A stretch of DNA of 64,000 nucleotides from Anopheles merus (GCF_017562075.2 NC_054083.1:34530755-34594754), one strand, 5' to 3'. Positions 12,101 to 25,182 are shown, counted from the stretch's first letter. Program-made: numbers and translations. Notes: generated by a model from the letters alone, not told the origin.

Positions 12101-15100
12101 ACACGTCCGCAGGCTGCGGGTGGGCTGCTGGTAGGGCCACCCTTTTACCACTCTATCCCGCCATGTGTGGGCATATGCCGCGTAAGATCACGATCAAGGA
12201 GAGTGGACGATGGTGAAAAGTGGTTTTTGCACACAACAACACAAACAAAAAACAGAAACCACCTTTGAGCGACTTTTCCTTCGCCAACCGAACTGCATTC
12301 TACGGGTTGAAATTCTTGCCTTAATACACAATCAACTGCTCCCAGTAGTGACCCAGTTCAATGCGGCGCTGACGTCTCAGTTGTTACGTACCCATTCCCC
12401 ATTGCCATGGCAGTGTGCTTTAAGGAGCTTTGCACTCGTACAAACTTCCCATTGACGGGCCATTGCAGTTGCAGCATGCCTTTAAACCCAGCCCCCGTAA
12501 GGCATGGATGTATTTCTACGGTTCGATGATTTGCTACATCGCTAAGGATGCTGGTACTTGTTAATCTTCTTATCACAACCAGTGCCGAAGTCGTGCTTCA
12601 TCCCTCCAGCAACCGGGTCTCGGTGGTATCGGACACATCGGAGCAACAGCAATATGGCCAGCGGATGGTCGTTGTATTATCCCTTATCGCACAGCAACCG
12701 TACCTTTGCCATATTGCTGTTCAGAGTGTCTAATCCGGCAATTACATCACATGCACGTATTTCCACCGTATTCCGTCCCTCGATCTAATGGGGGATTTTG
12801 AAAGGAATCAGCTTGGGGTTAGAATGTAGAGGAGTAAGACGAAACACACACTGTGTTACTGTGTTAGCTTAATGTGGTTCTGAGAAATTTGATCTTTATT
12901 GGGTAAGAATAATTAGCAAAGTGTAGATTGTACGACTCCGAGAGCATATAATTCACTCTAATTGGTTTCTTCTAGCTCTTGCGCAGATCTGTAAATGTAC
13001 CGATATGAATTAAATTAAATAAATAATATGTATGTTTGTGTTTGATTAACCTACAATTTTACTGGAACAAAGATACAATTGCATAATTTGTAATCGTAAA
13101 TTAGTCAACTTTATTCACAAACATCTTTTATTCATTTTATAATCTTTTCCACTTCATACAAAACGCCTTTAAACTAAAAAATGAACACAATTTCGTTAGA
13201 AATTACAGCAAACTTGACGAAGTTAAAAGAAAGCAAAAGCAAACAAAATCGTTATTCAAACTGGTTACAAATACGAGTAATGTAAACAAATAACAAACAA
13301 ATTTTAATGCCATAAGGTGCAACTACACAATAATTATGTTGAAATTTCAACAATAATAGCTTTATCATTAATTATTTTGTTAATTAACACTAGGTTTACG
13401 AAACCCGGTAATCTGACGAAATCTTAACTTTGAAGTGAAATATAAAGAATACCTTCGGTTTCACGATTTTAAAATATCTCAAAAAAACTAAAATTACTAT
13501 ATGTTTGTCAGAAGTGTTTAGTTCAATCATACTTTGTATTACTTCACCCGTTGTCTTAGAAATAGTTTCAAACGTTTTTTTTTCTTTGTCGTATAAAATA
13601 AACTTCAATAGCCAAAAGAAGAAATTACTCTTCACTCAGCCAAGCTAAGCATCTTACCGCATCCGAAACCGCCCTTGTGAAAGAGAAATCGCACCAAGCC
13701 CTTATCACAGTACCCATACTCTACACTTCCTGAAGCTCAAGCTGCACTCACACTCCCGCTTAAAAATGCAGAGAGAAAAGCTTCTCAATGCAATCATGTC
13801 ACTCCGGGGGTCACTTACAGCCGCCGCCGGCAGTCATTAGCGTGATTACGCAGTGTGGCCATCACCTTCTCTCTAACACCCTTGCACCGTGTATACACGC
13901 AGCAGGGCGAGGGTTAGGAACAAAATTGACGTCCCCCAAAAACGGGAGGTTTCATTGTAAGCAATAGCACACGGAGTGAGAAATTTTGGTTACTTGAAGC
14001 TATCACGAGGCTGTTGTCGATTGTCAAACTCATGCTTTCAAACAAAATGTAAAGGAAATAAACGAAATCTTAGCAAAGCTTAGTACAAGAGAGTAATGTA
14101 GCAAACTCATTACAAACAGTTTAAAGCGATGAGGACTGCATGACATCACGAATTTTAGCAAAAACACACGCAGGACGTTGTTGTTTCGAGTTTACGGAAA
14201 ACAACAGCAGCTTAAACACGAAACAAACACAAGCGATGTTTGTTTTTGTTTTCTTGGCGGTAGTCGGATAAGCACGTTCTTTCCTTACTGTTCCTAAGAA
14301 GCAGTCCCTTCGTGCTTGGACCATAAGTATAGCAAACATATTATGACACAGCATTTCAGCGTTAAATAACCATTGTGGAAAGTCTTCCCAGAGAAAAAAA
14401 CGAACTAATTCAACGGCATTGAGATGTAATTTAAAAGAAAACCGTTTGAAATGAACATCAGCTTAAAGCCCTCCCTTGCCACGAAACCCTCCCACAACAT
14501 TAATCAAACGAGATGAATCAATCAATCAGCCCTGGCCCACCCGTCACGGGAGTTACATTCAACAAAGTTTTACAATTAAAGTTTGTATTTTTTCCTCCCC
14601 TTGAACGATTTTCCTTCTTTTCGAATAAAGACACAACTCACAACACTCGCTTCGTGCCAAAGCGATACCTTTGCTTATCAAACAATGCAACGGTTTTTGC
14701 ACCTCATCAACGGCTGCACACGTGGCTGCGATGATTGATGCACCACCAAAAGTGCATTGTTTTGCGGGCGTGTGTGGCTCGAGCCGGCACGCTCTCATCG
14801 GCTACGACCATCGTGAAAGCGCATCCGGTTGCAGCTGCCCCGAAGCACGCCACCCCGATCGGTTTCCCTTTCGATAAGCGCATCTTCACGCTGGGCTGGG
14901 CTTCGTTTCGCAAAACGCCGCAGCTGGTGAAATCCGCGCGCAAGTCCGTTTATAGCCGCTTATCAAAGCGTTGCGAAAAACGGCAGAGCGAGTGCAAAGG
15001 ATGGCTGTTTCGATGGGCCGGATATACCACTTTTGCCAACCGCACCGCGGCTCTCGCGAAGCCATCCGAAAGATGGGTCCATTAAAGTGAAGGAAATAAA

Positions 15101-16332
15101 TCGAACTCGTGCGCTGCAAAGAGACACATAATCGAGTGATTGAATTGTACCCGCGCTCCGGAATTTGCCAACGAAAGCGACCAAGTTGATGGTCCGGCTG
15201 TGGCATTAGCGGCATTCGCATTTCGGGTGTTCGGTGGCTGACAAGGGGGGTTTACAGGGTTGGCTGCCAGCGCCAGGCTCATAGATTTACAGCCAGCATC
15301 GAAAGAGCCCACAGCGCAAGATCGTGTCCGCGGCGTACAATCGGCGTACCATCTTTCGTGACTCAGGTGAGAAGGTTAATAGAGTTTCACTTTTACTTTC
15401 ATGCCTTCCCCTGCCTCCCCATGGCTTCTGCTCGCTAATCTGCGCTCCCGTCGTTCATGAGAGGCGGGGGGGGGGACGCGCGGTAGTGATGTGCCTTTCC
15501 TATGTGATATGCTTTTCTCACGTGCTTTTGCTGCTGACCTTTGCTAGCGGTGCAACCAGCGGGAGTGTTGAGGGATGGTTTTTTTTTGCAGCCTTCCGCA
15601 GGCTTTGTGTTTGAGTTGTCAATTTCAAATTTGACGTTTCCATTTAACAATTCAGGGGGGAAATAATAGACGCGTACGAAAAGCGTGCGCTCGGCCGGTG
15701 CCGCAGAAATTCGATTCCGGAATGCTATCATATCGTTAAATGGCACCAGGGCGCTGAACAAAGGCAGACCTGCGATGATGCTTCAAAATTGAAGTTTGAA
15801 AGGGTTTGCTGATTATAAGAGGTAAGGACAGTTTAATTTACAAAACCTTTTATGTACGATAGGGATGTGCTTTGAAGACTATGGTACAAAACGTACATTC
15901 TTGTTTTATATTAACCTAATCTTCTCAAAATCTCATAACTTTGCCGTTATAACTTGTAAACATGTTATAATTTGTGTCGCCTCACGTAGACGATTGATTT
16001 CGAGTTATTCATTCAAACACACAACAATATTCACTCATAACTGAGATCTGAGGTCCTAACGAAATCAAATCATAATTCTTTAAATTTTATGAATTTCTGA
16101 TTATATTCAATGCTATGTAGTGAAGGTTGATAAATTGTTGATGTTTTCACGTATTTCACTCTAAAACAGAAATGTGCAATTTGTGATAGTAAAACATAAA
16201 AAAAACGGATTATTTAATATATTCTTGAACATTAACTATAGAACTACTTTCTATAGTATAGAACTATTATAGTCATAGAATTATAACTATTTTCTATAAC
16301 TATAACTAATTCCTAACAAATTATTCAATAAC
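9140..16332. other. gene-free stretch, mixed GC- and AT-rich
   Basis: The GC-richer parts (9.6-10.2, 11.3-12.3 and 14.7-15.7 kb) have overlapping open frames on both strands, the usual effect of low stop density, without a clear coding strand. Very AT-rich parts lie at 10.7-11.3 and 12.8-13.6 kb. One plus-strand donor, GGGAAG|GTAAGC at 11,753-11,754, follows a 20-codon frame from an ATG at 11,694. It is too short to call. A 10-bp tandem duplication, GAACATTGTC twice, lies near 9952-9971. Confidence 0.45.
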
Positions 16333-16872
16333 GGAGCCCTTCTAGTCAGTTTTTTGTATGGAGTTTGACAGTTGGAGGCTGAAATCATGTAAACACTCCA
16401 TACAAAACCACACACAAAACTAGCCTACAATTTTCAGTCTAGATTATTATAGCCTCAAAGCTAGAATTAGATTCGCGCACCTGCTCGAAAAATGGCAAAA
16501 CGAGGTGGTGTTTACATTTATCCCAAGGTGAATTAAAGAGATCTGGTGATGGTATCCAGAATCAAAGTGTATGTAGTCCAGGTGGTCTCATAGCATGTTT
16601 TTTGTAACCATATTTGATTATCACTTTTTGACAGGACGGGTGAAAACCTTCATTCAAACAAGCTTTCTGAAGGCTTGACGAATGCTCAAAACACTCTTAA
16701 AGTCTTAATTCAGAAAAAGAAGCCATAACAATCAGGCTTCTAAATTCATACACCTTGGGATAAGCCCACCTGTATTTTATACCGACTTAGATAGCTGCTC
16801 GAAAACTGCTATACAATGCAAACAGCTGACAGGCTGAAATTTCAGCCTACGAACTTAAAACGGAAAGGGTCC
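16333..16872 (+). mobile_element. MITE family copy A (about 540 bp)
   Basis: Nearly the whole 540 bp recurs at 31,033-31,562 in the same orientation, with scattered substitutions and small indels. The ends form a short inverted repeat: GGAGCCCTT at the left and AAGGG(C)TCC at the right. A hairpin lies just inside the left end (arms 16,353-16,364 and 16,395-16,406). A perfect 18-bp palindrome, AGGCTGAAATTTCAGCCT, lies near the right end (16,831-16,848). No open frame is shared between copies, so it is non-autonomous. No clean target-site duplication was found, so the superfamily is unresolved. Confidence 0.75.
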
Positions 16873-19800
16873 AAATATTGGATCATGACAATCATTAAAC
16901 AGATTAAAAGATTGACTCTTTGTTTGAAAAATATTAGGTTGCCGACTAATTTTTCTTTTAGTAGACAAATTTTATAAATGATCTGGTATTTATTGTGTGG
17001 TAGTCGATTTAAAATTTGCTAGAATTGTATGCCAGTGGGCTGAGCGTTTATTTGGATGAAAAATGGGCGAGAATTTCATGTATTTATTTAATTATTTCAA
17101 ATCGCTCAATGTCATTCTTCACCATCACAACTCATTACAACAGGTTCAATTATCTCTTCAATTGGATACCTTTTTCCTTGCGCAAACTGTTACCAACCAT
17201 TAGAAATGAATAAAAGACAAAAGAAACTACAACAGTGTACACCTCAGTGGCCACGCCCCAACCTGATTAAATTTCTTTTTTCTCCTTATCAACACCAGCT
17301 AAATGGCTTACTTCCTTTCCGGCGTACATTACGGGCATTAAGGGTAAGGAAGCCCCGAAATGCTCCAAATTATTCATCCACCAAATTTCAATTCCACTCT
17401 TCCGCCCGTGTCACACGGGCGCGGATTGATAGCTATCAGCGGGCGCTTTCGTTCTCACCATTTGCTCGTTGCACCAGCTTTTTCACCAACCCCTCCCATT
17501 CACACATGCCCAGCTCTCGACAGGTGGTGGTGCATGCCAACCTTACGGACACACAGACACACATGAGCGATAAAAAAAAGTCTCATAAATCACTCACGAA
17601 CTGGGTGACTGGGTATGGTGCCGATGCGAGTTACGGGAGAAAAATTCAAACTATGCCGAAATGTTTTGCCGACTTTTTTCCCCCCTTCTGCCTTTTCGGA
17701 CAATCTATGAAATTTCTACACTCATCCGCTCTTGGGATAAGGTAAAAAAAAAACAAATATACAGAAGCCACCGGCTGTGTGAAATCGTACCGCCAGGTTT
17801 GGGACGGACCGATCGTGCTGGTGCACCGTGGCCGTGAACCGCCCGGTGGAAATACGGTGGATAATGGAATAATTCAGGAAATGACTTAATTACTAAACAT
17901 GGAATTTCGGAACCGGGCATGATGCCACCGCCAGCAAACCGTCATGCGCTGGCATGTGTTGCGATTTTTATTTCGACCCTTCTTTGCCGGCTTTCCGTTG
18001 TCACGGGGTTTTACTTCTTTGTTTTTGGCAAACTTTGCCTCATTTCAATTGGTACAATAAATTTTTCAACGCCTGTTCACACCATTTTGCTAACCAGCAG
18101 CAGCAGCAGCGACAACGTCGGCAGCAGGTCGATAGTGGCCGCGGTGAGGTTAATAGTGTACGATGGATTGGGACACACCGGAAATGAAAAACCGGCGGGC
18201 CACATTGGCTAAGCCGCAGCCGCTGCACGCCGATGAATAATTGAGCGGTGGAATGAAATATTCGTGTCACGTGTTTAGCGTGCAAAAAGCATGAATGGTG
18301 GAAATGGTGGGCTCCAAAAATTTGTACTAAATTGGTTGTGCAACGTTCCGTCGGGTTCATTCACTAGTTGTTTTTCACAAATAGAATGAAACGTAACGGA
18401 AAATTTTAATAAATAAACTTAAAACTTCTTTCGGTGATCAATTTCAAGAAGAGAATGCAATACAAGAAAAAAACAAAATTTGGAGAGCAAAAGAAAGGAT
18501 GCAAAAGATGAAGCGAAAAGTTATTAGATGAAATTATAATTTTATAAAAAAGAAAAAAATAGAAGAAAATAAAAAAAGAAATAAACTTATTTAATAGTGC
18601 AAAATTTAAAATTATTTAACAAAAAGCACCATTAATGCAAAATGAAAAAAAAAAAAGAAAAACTGGCTAACGTTGTCCGTCTAGTTAGCTGTCAACATTG
18701 ACAACTGTCATCGATCGATATTCCTTTCATCTGAAGCCGGTTTGGCTGGGACAGACGTGTGGCCGTGTTCAGCGCTCAACCACTGCAACCCCAACGCATC
18801 CAATGATTAGTGAAGGTGGTTGCATTTGGTGGAGGTTTCAGGAAACGAAAAAAACACCAACAGCTACACAACCAATCCAATCCCACCACCCCCCAGAACT
18901 ACCCCGTTTAAGCCCACCTCATAAAATGTCACACCCGAGTGGGTCGTCGTCGTCGTTGTTCTTTCGGCCCGACTCGTTTCGCTTTGCCTCACGCGCGCCA
19001 AGTGAAAGAAACACCCGCTTTAAAACCAAGCGCACAGTCCTGCAACTGGACATGGGGTTAGTATATCTCTCTCTCGACCTCAATGCAGCGCGCTGGCAAA
19101 TGCCCAACCGAAACCTCCACCAGGACAGCGGAGTGTGTGGAATGATTTATGCTAATAAAGCGCGTACACATTTTGCAATATAAATTTAAAAAAATAAAAA
19201 ATACGCCAGCGTAGTTTTGACCGGTGAGCAAGCGTAGCGTCCCTGCATTTGGCTGCCCGTTTCACGCGGCTCGACCCGAGTTAGCGCGAGTTGTTTTCCT
19301 TCAGCTGTACGGGGGGCTTTTTTGCATTGGAAACGATCGTGGCGGCCGTAGCGTACATGCAGCAGCAGCAGCAGTGCATGTTCCCTGCACATGCATCAAG
19401 CACGACGAAACCAGATTGAGCAACAGGCAGGGCAATTCAACCGCACCGACACACATACTTGATGTTGTCCGTCTAGTTCGTTTGATTTCTTTTTTTTAAG
19501 CGGGTGACTCTAATGGACTAATTATGAACGGTGCGAGCTCGCTCGTGGAGGTGTTCGGCAGTGCAGTCAAAACGGGTTGAATAGGTGGCGGTTTAAGAGT
19601 GGCAAGAAAAAAAAACCTATAATGATTTGCAATTCAAAACGACGAAAATGTCATTTTGTGCATACTGTCACAGCGTTATTTAATGTAATTAGTGTGTGAG
19701 TGAGTGGTTTGGCAAACCAAAACAGAGAGTGAACTAGATGCTGCCAACTTCATGAAGGTATGATTAACTGCCCATAATGAACCTATTTAGGCCATACTCT

Positions 19801-20170
19801 TGAGCTACATCTTTAGTTTGATTAGTTATTTTGGTGAAACGTTTTGATTGCGATATCACTGTTTTTTTTTTATTTCAGAGGTAATTTTTTATCAATCTAT
19901 TTTTTTTCTTTTAATGTTGACTCTTAAAGCATGTCTTTGATTGTTTATCGTTTATTTTATTTTTCTGCCATTTTATTCTCTTTTGTCTTTCACTAACTTT
20001 GTACTATATTAAGTTCTTGTTATGTTTATTCGTATTTCTATGAATTTTTATTTTAGTCAAATCTACTTCATAGATTTGGATTTATAATTTCGTAGTTATT
20101 AAAACAAAACTTTGGAGAAAAATAAACAATTCTGAAAACATTTGATATCTTACATTCGCCAGTTTACTAT
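16873..20170. other. gene-free stretch
   Basis: Holds a 179-codon frame at 17,206-17,745 and a 161-codon frame at 18,698-19,183, both judged to be chance. (CAG)n-type short repeats lie near 18,098 and 19,361. Poly-A-rich sequence runs from 18.4 to 18.7 kb. No splice-supported exon was seen. Confidence 0.4.
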
Positions 20171-20174
20171 TACT

Positions 20175-20612
20175 AGACAACAATCCGAAATTTTAGCCTG
20201 TCAAAAGAACAATATTCTTCGTTCAGATTGTATTCATTTGACAATTAAGTTCCGCCATGTTGGATTTCATCAATTGTGTAAATATTGTTTTGTTTTCTTG
20301 TTTTCTAGTTGAAATAGGGTCTAAACTAAGCACTAAGCATTTAACAGTCAAATATTTTATAAATATGGATTCAAATAAATTTAACCTTCTTTGACACACT
20401 ATTTATGCTCCTGCTATAAATTCAATCCTTCATGATCGAGCCAGATCGGGGATCAGAGATTGTTTACATATTTTTAGAACTGAAATAATCTGAGGCCGAA
20501 AATCTGAGGCTTTAGTTTGGAGTGTGATTTTGTCCGGAGCGTTCACATGATTACAGCTGCCAACTCCATACTAGCTCCGTATAAAACAACTTGCTAGTGT
20601 CGTAAACCCCCC
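20175..20612 (-). mobile_element. diverged, reversed relative of the MITE family
   Basis: Read on the minus strand, the two ends resemble copies A and B. The 20,495-20,610 side corresponds to the left end: both have a GTATGGAG-type arm, an element resembling AATCATGTGAAC, and its inverted partner CTCC-ATACTA. The 20,185-20,205 side contains GACAGGCTAAAATTTCGG, matching the right-end palindrome region GACAGGCTGAAATTTCAG. The middle does not align by eye. It is therefore an old copy or a sister family sharing termini. Confidence 0.5.
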
Positions 20613-21239
20613 ATTGTTGTGACATATTATTATATTTAATTATATTTCCGCAAACATTGTACATCGAATTCGTTGCTTTATTTCACAAAAAAAACGAAAA
20701 TACTCTTATATTATTCTGCTTGCAAGAACCAGCAGTTTGATTGCGTCGCATAACTACGCGCACACACAAAAAAACTGCCATCACCGCCGAAAACTTTCCC
20801 GCGCAATCATTAATTTAGCTAAAACCATTTTCACCGTCCACTGATAACGGACCCGACCAGGCAAGAAAAGTTGTGACAAGTTGTACCGTAACTTTTTACC
20901 ATCGCACCCCCCCAAAAGGCATACAAATTGTGCAGCATCCGACCGATGGCACAGAACGTATCGGTGCACTCTCTTATCCGGCGAATCTAGAGTAACAACG
21001 TTTTTACAACACCGCGCCCAATCTGGCTGGGCCAAAGGTGGTCGTGATTGCATGGGAGGCTGACCACCGACACCCTGCAACACACCTTGAAAGCACAATC
21101 AAACTTCTGGCCCGTGCACGCTCACGCGGACGACAAAATGGCCAGATAGATCGTGCCGCCGCTGCAAGTTACCGTCTCCAGTGGGAGTAGTTGGAGGCTA
21201 GTTGTAAATCAAGGTTGCACAAACTTCAAATTTAGTTAC

Positions 21240-21402
21240 CTTTCATCAAGCTGGGTGTTACGTGAAAGGAGCACCGTAAGGCTATCGGGTCGGAAGGTGA
21301 TAACTTTTCCGATTTCAGGAACCACAGACACCCGCTGTACGCAGTCGGCAAAGTGGTAGCGAAAGCGCAGAGTCAACATTCGCGCACGGCAGGTGCAAAT
21401 GT
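21240..21402 (-). CDS. candidate internal exon, unknown product
   Basis: On the minus strand an acceptor CACGCTTTTGCAG precedes 163 nt ending in donor GAAAG|GTAACT. One frame is open across the exon and for some 25 codons upstream of the acceptor as well. The translated part includes RFRYHFADCVQRVSVVPEIG followed by KVITFRPDSLTVLLSRNTQL. The composition is protein-like, with alternating hydrophobic residues suggesting beta strands, but no family is recognised. The opposite strand is also open here, which lowers the weight of the evidence. The start phase does not fit directly onto the 23.2-kb candidate exon. Confidence 0.22.
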
Positions 21403-22799
21403 CTGCAAAAGCGTGAATAGTGTTCTGGATGAAACTCGTTATTGCAGGGTTTATTGGGTCTATTTGCGTGTAAAGAGAATTTCTTCACTACATCTGAAAT
21501 TGTAAATCAGTTAGATTTGAAACATTAAACATTTGTCTATTGCATTTATTCGTTCAAGTTTTATTAGTTTTAAGTTTTAACCTATAACTGCATACCCATT
21601 TACGATCAGAACAAAATCCTCCCCCAGAACCCTGCAACAACGTACACCCAAAAATGCCAAAACCCAAACTGCTGGAGTGCAGCAGAGCTCCAGAAGTTTT
21701 GATTGATGGTGAGAAAACGTTTGCTGTTAGCTTCGCCGAAAATGGAGGAGCGCTTGCATCGGTGCTTTGCAGTCCATTTGCAAAATCCGGAGTTTATGTG
21801 TTTCGAGCCAAAAATCGAACGCCAGCGTGAGAAGCACATTAACACCCGATGGTTTCGAACGACTCGAATCGCGAGCAGACGGGGCCGGACGGGGCGGGAC
21901 AAATTCCCCCTTTTGTTTGCTCATTGATTAATGCACAACGGCTCCGATTGACAGACGTTCATTCGCCGAGCTCTCGATGGATGATGCTTTTTTGCTCGTA
22001 CGAGCGCTAGATGCTGTAGATCACACCTCACCATCGCATTGACTCGCTGCGTCCAATATCCGGGAACAGTTCTGCGCGAAAGCACGGTATTGCAGCAACT
22101 GTTGAAACCGCTTTTTTGAACCGGTGAGCTAACCAGAACCGGGTTAGCAGAGTTTATGATCATGGCTCAGCGCGTTCCGTGGATTGCTGATTTACGGGAC
22201 AGATTGTGGTATGCTTGCTCCTTTTAAACGTGATCGTATCACGAATGACGAATGGAACACGGACGGCGTTTGTTTGTTTGTTTGTGCAAAAAAGGTGTTT
22301 GCGCTTTACGCAACTGGTCAAGGGGAGTTAAGCCACTTCCAAAGTATTAGCTTTTACAGGTGAAAAATAGCATTCAATTCTATTACATAGTATAAGCGTC
22401 AGAAAATTATTTTAAAAGTACGATCAGTTACATCAGTTACAACGTAACACTAACATTTTTCGCTAAGCTACACTCTGTTAGTAATTTATATGCACACATC
22501 AATTCTCATAGCTGAAGGTTCTTCTAATTTTGCGTTATCTATGACTATAAAAAACGGAAAAAATTTACAACTGTTTTCTAAAAATTTAGTAAAATCGTTT
22601 AATAACAGCTAATCTCAATAATCGAACAATATTGATACCAACTATATGTATAACATAAATGATAACGAAAAGTTCTTGATTAGATCTTGTAAATAGTCAA
22701 GAAAGATCAAGGGCACTTGTTTCTGGGGCCAAAACTACTTACAGATAATTTAAAAATCCTTGGGAGTCATTCGTTCAGTTTGATTCAGTTTGGGAAGTC

Positions 22800-22835
22800 T
22801 GAAAGATTCTTACCTGAAAATAAGAAAAAAGACAT
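22800..22835 (-). other. recursive-splice (ratchet) site, minus strand
   Basis: Read on the minus strand, a long pyrimidine tract (GTCTTTTTTCTTATTTT) ends in CAG and is directly abutted by GTAAGA. The acceptor and donor therefore meet at the junction 22,814/22,813 with no exon between. This is the defining arrangement of zero-length-exon recursive splicing, described for long introns of Drosophila. A second site of the same form lies about 17 kb upstream on the same strand, at 39,776. Confidence 0.6.
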
Positions 22836-23181
22836 TATTAGTACGTGTTCTCTTTACAGGTTTTTGTAAGTTCTTTAAATCTATTTTTGTTATCAGTGAC
22901 ACAGAAATGTCTCATCGAATTAAAAAAAAAAATGTTTAAGCAACTTAATATATAGTTCAATATCACTCCTTTCCCGTTCTCCATTTTCGTAAACATCTAC
23001 CCCATGATGCACTTTTACCACCGCCAAAGCACGCTGTCTCCCTCCAAACATCGACTAACACCCATCCTGACACCGTTCAGCTTCCAATCCGGTACCGTAA
23101 TCGACCCACTTTCCTCGGCAAATGGTGATTCCCTCTCGACAGCCCTGCACACACAAAAAACACGATTTCTGTTTCACTTAC

Positions 23182-23379
23182 CACTCTAATGCCGAATGCA
23201 AAAGAAGAACCAACCTGATCCCACTCATCGGAAGACTGTTGCAGTAACGCAGTAAGGAGAAAAAACACACACACCAAACAACCGGTCCAACGCACTGCGG
23301 CTAGGAAGTCGCTCGCACACAACGCAGCAAACATTTTCCGCCTGCAAACCGTTTGAAGGGTTAAAACATTCCTCCGCAT
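23182..23379 (-). CDS. candidate first coding exon with signal-peptide-like N terminus
   Basis: On the minus strand GCCGCC-ATG (ATG at 23,379) opens a 66-codon frame that runs exactly in phase to a consensus donor, GTG|GTAAGT. The peptide has a basic start (MRRN...CRRKM). A hydrophobic core, GCLVCVFFLLTALL, follows and then a polar segment, QQSSDEWDQ. That is the layout of a secreted or membrane protein's first exon with a long n-region. A second ATG at 23,334 would give a more usual signal peptide length. No family is recognised. It lies only about 0.4 kb upstream of the ratchet site at 22.8 kb on the same strand. Antisense frames are also open, so this is a prediction only. Confidence 0.33.
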
Positions 23380-24899
23380 GGCGGCGGCCCGGTTTGCGAT
23401 TGGACCGGGGGTGAACAATTTCAAAATTTGCTCTTTAACACCGCTTCCCAGAGGGCGAGTGTGCGCAGGCACCGCAAAGATTCGAGAGAACATCGGCACA
23501 AAAACGCAAACAAGCACGCTCCTCTGCTAGGCCTCCCCCAAAAAGCTCCGTTATGGACATCCAGCCAGCCCTGCCAGCCCCGAAGGGAAGGTTGCTCAGG
23601 CTCGTTAATCAAAAACTATGCTACTCCGGTTTTCGTTTATTAACACGCCCGGACCGTTTATTAGCACACCGTGCTATCGTGACTGGCGGGGAATACACAC
23701 ACACACACACACGTACGAGCGTGGAGCAGGAAACGATGATGTTACACACTCCCGACCTCCAGAGTCCATTCCAGCACGGGCAGTTCTTGGCCCTCGGGGC
23801 ATAGTGGTACGCGGAAGAGGCACTTCTGCCCAAACTACTGCTACTGCTACAACATTCTTTTGCTCTCAGCAGCAGGCAAACAAAAATGCAAATGCTTCCT
23901 TCTAATGAAAACGGCTTCCTTCCATTCTGCTGCGGAGCTTTCTTGGACGTTTGGCCTTCCTTCTCCCCAAAAAAAAACAACAACTCTGCTGCACCCTTCC
24001 AGAAGTGGTGTTGCTTTTGGAGCAGCTGGAAATAGTTGAGATTGTTCACTCAATCTAAGATTTCGATCTTTTCGCTCGCTCGGTATGCCAATTCTGTCCA
24101 TTTGCATTTTCGGACTGTTCGGTTTGCTTGACCGTGCCGTTGATATTGGTACAGCCTCCCTCCCTACTACTCGGAATTCAATCGACTGTACGAAGCAGCA
24201 AGAATCAGCTTCAAGTTCTAAAGTAAATAAACTTTGCAATCTAAATAAAAGTTCGTCTATGCCATGTAAGTAGTTTCTTTTCCAGTTCCACATCTCCCAT
24301 CGCTTTTGCTTCTTCTCTCACCACTGAGCAGGGTGTATGGAAGGGCACGAGCTATGCAATTTTAATCAACCGATACCAACCTCTCTCCCAAACCACCGAT
24401 ACAGCAATCGATCCGTTTCTCCCGTTTCCGGCTGATTGGAGCGCGCGTGAGTCAGCGGCAGGAAGCACATTTAGGAACCGGTTTCCAAGCCAAGCGGGTT
24501 GAGCTGTAGCGACCAGGGGCACCGAAATGAAGTCATACCGAACCGTATGGCAATGGGCTCAGCGTGACTCCTCCAATCGGTGTGACTCCTCCACATTGCT
24601 CCCGTCAAAGTCACCGTGGCACGGTGGATGGGGAGTGCGCAAAAAGCAAAACGCTTTTGCACTCATAACCTTAAATAGAGGTCACCGGTCCGGTTCATCG
24701 AGATGCATCGTCGTGAAACGGTTGAACTCCGCTCGTTGAGCACGCCTGTAGTAATACGGCGAAGATAACGATTCATAAACCGCTCCACCTTATCCCGATG
24801 CGATGGTCTACGTTCTCGTCCAACCCTGTGTGTGCTACTTTTCTGTGTGTCCAAACCTGTGGGTCGATGAGAATCACTGCGCTGAGGAGACTGTTAAGC

Positions 24900-24918
24900 C
24901 CTCTCTCTCTCTCTCTCT
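24900..24918. repeat. (CT)n microsatellite
   Basis: Pure CT tract followed by CCCGTCGCATCTCGCGGTCAG, an acceptor-like end. The sequence after it is not open for long in a codon-like frame. Confidence 0.8.
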
Positions 24919-25164
24919 TTCCCGTCGCATCTCGCGGTCAGGTCTCTGGGTGAGCCGGTTTTCCGACCCGTTGCGTCGAAGAAGTCATCGCGTCGTCTGC
25001 CGAAAGAAATGGGTCATCGCTAGCAGCATGGAGCAGCAGGAAGTTCGCATCGCACGAGGGGCATCGTGATCAAAAGTGGAGCCAACCAGCATCGATCCGA
25101 GCACACACTTCGGGGGCTGATTTCCCTTTTTTGGAATTGCTACCATCCCTAACTCCTCTATCTT

Positions 25165-25182
25165 TCTCTCTCTCTCTCTCTC
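25165..25182. repeat. (TC)n microsatellite
   Basis: Pure TC tract in non-coding sequence. Confidence 0.8.

Noticed and set aside
17206..17745. 179-codon open frame, plus strand
   Set aside because: Composition is irregular (His/Ser/Lys-rich), with no recognisable domain and no start context. The low-stop stretch explains it.
18698..19183. 161-codon plus-strand frame
   Set aside because: No domain. The sequence includes poly-A-flanked and CGT-repeat segments and the opposite strand is open too.
21652..21828. 58-codon ATG-initiated frame, plus strand
   Set aside because: The peptide looks plausible (VLIDGEKTFAVSFAENGG...), but there is no promoter, poly-A signal or conservation evidence, and the minus strand is open over the same bases.
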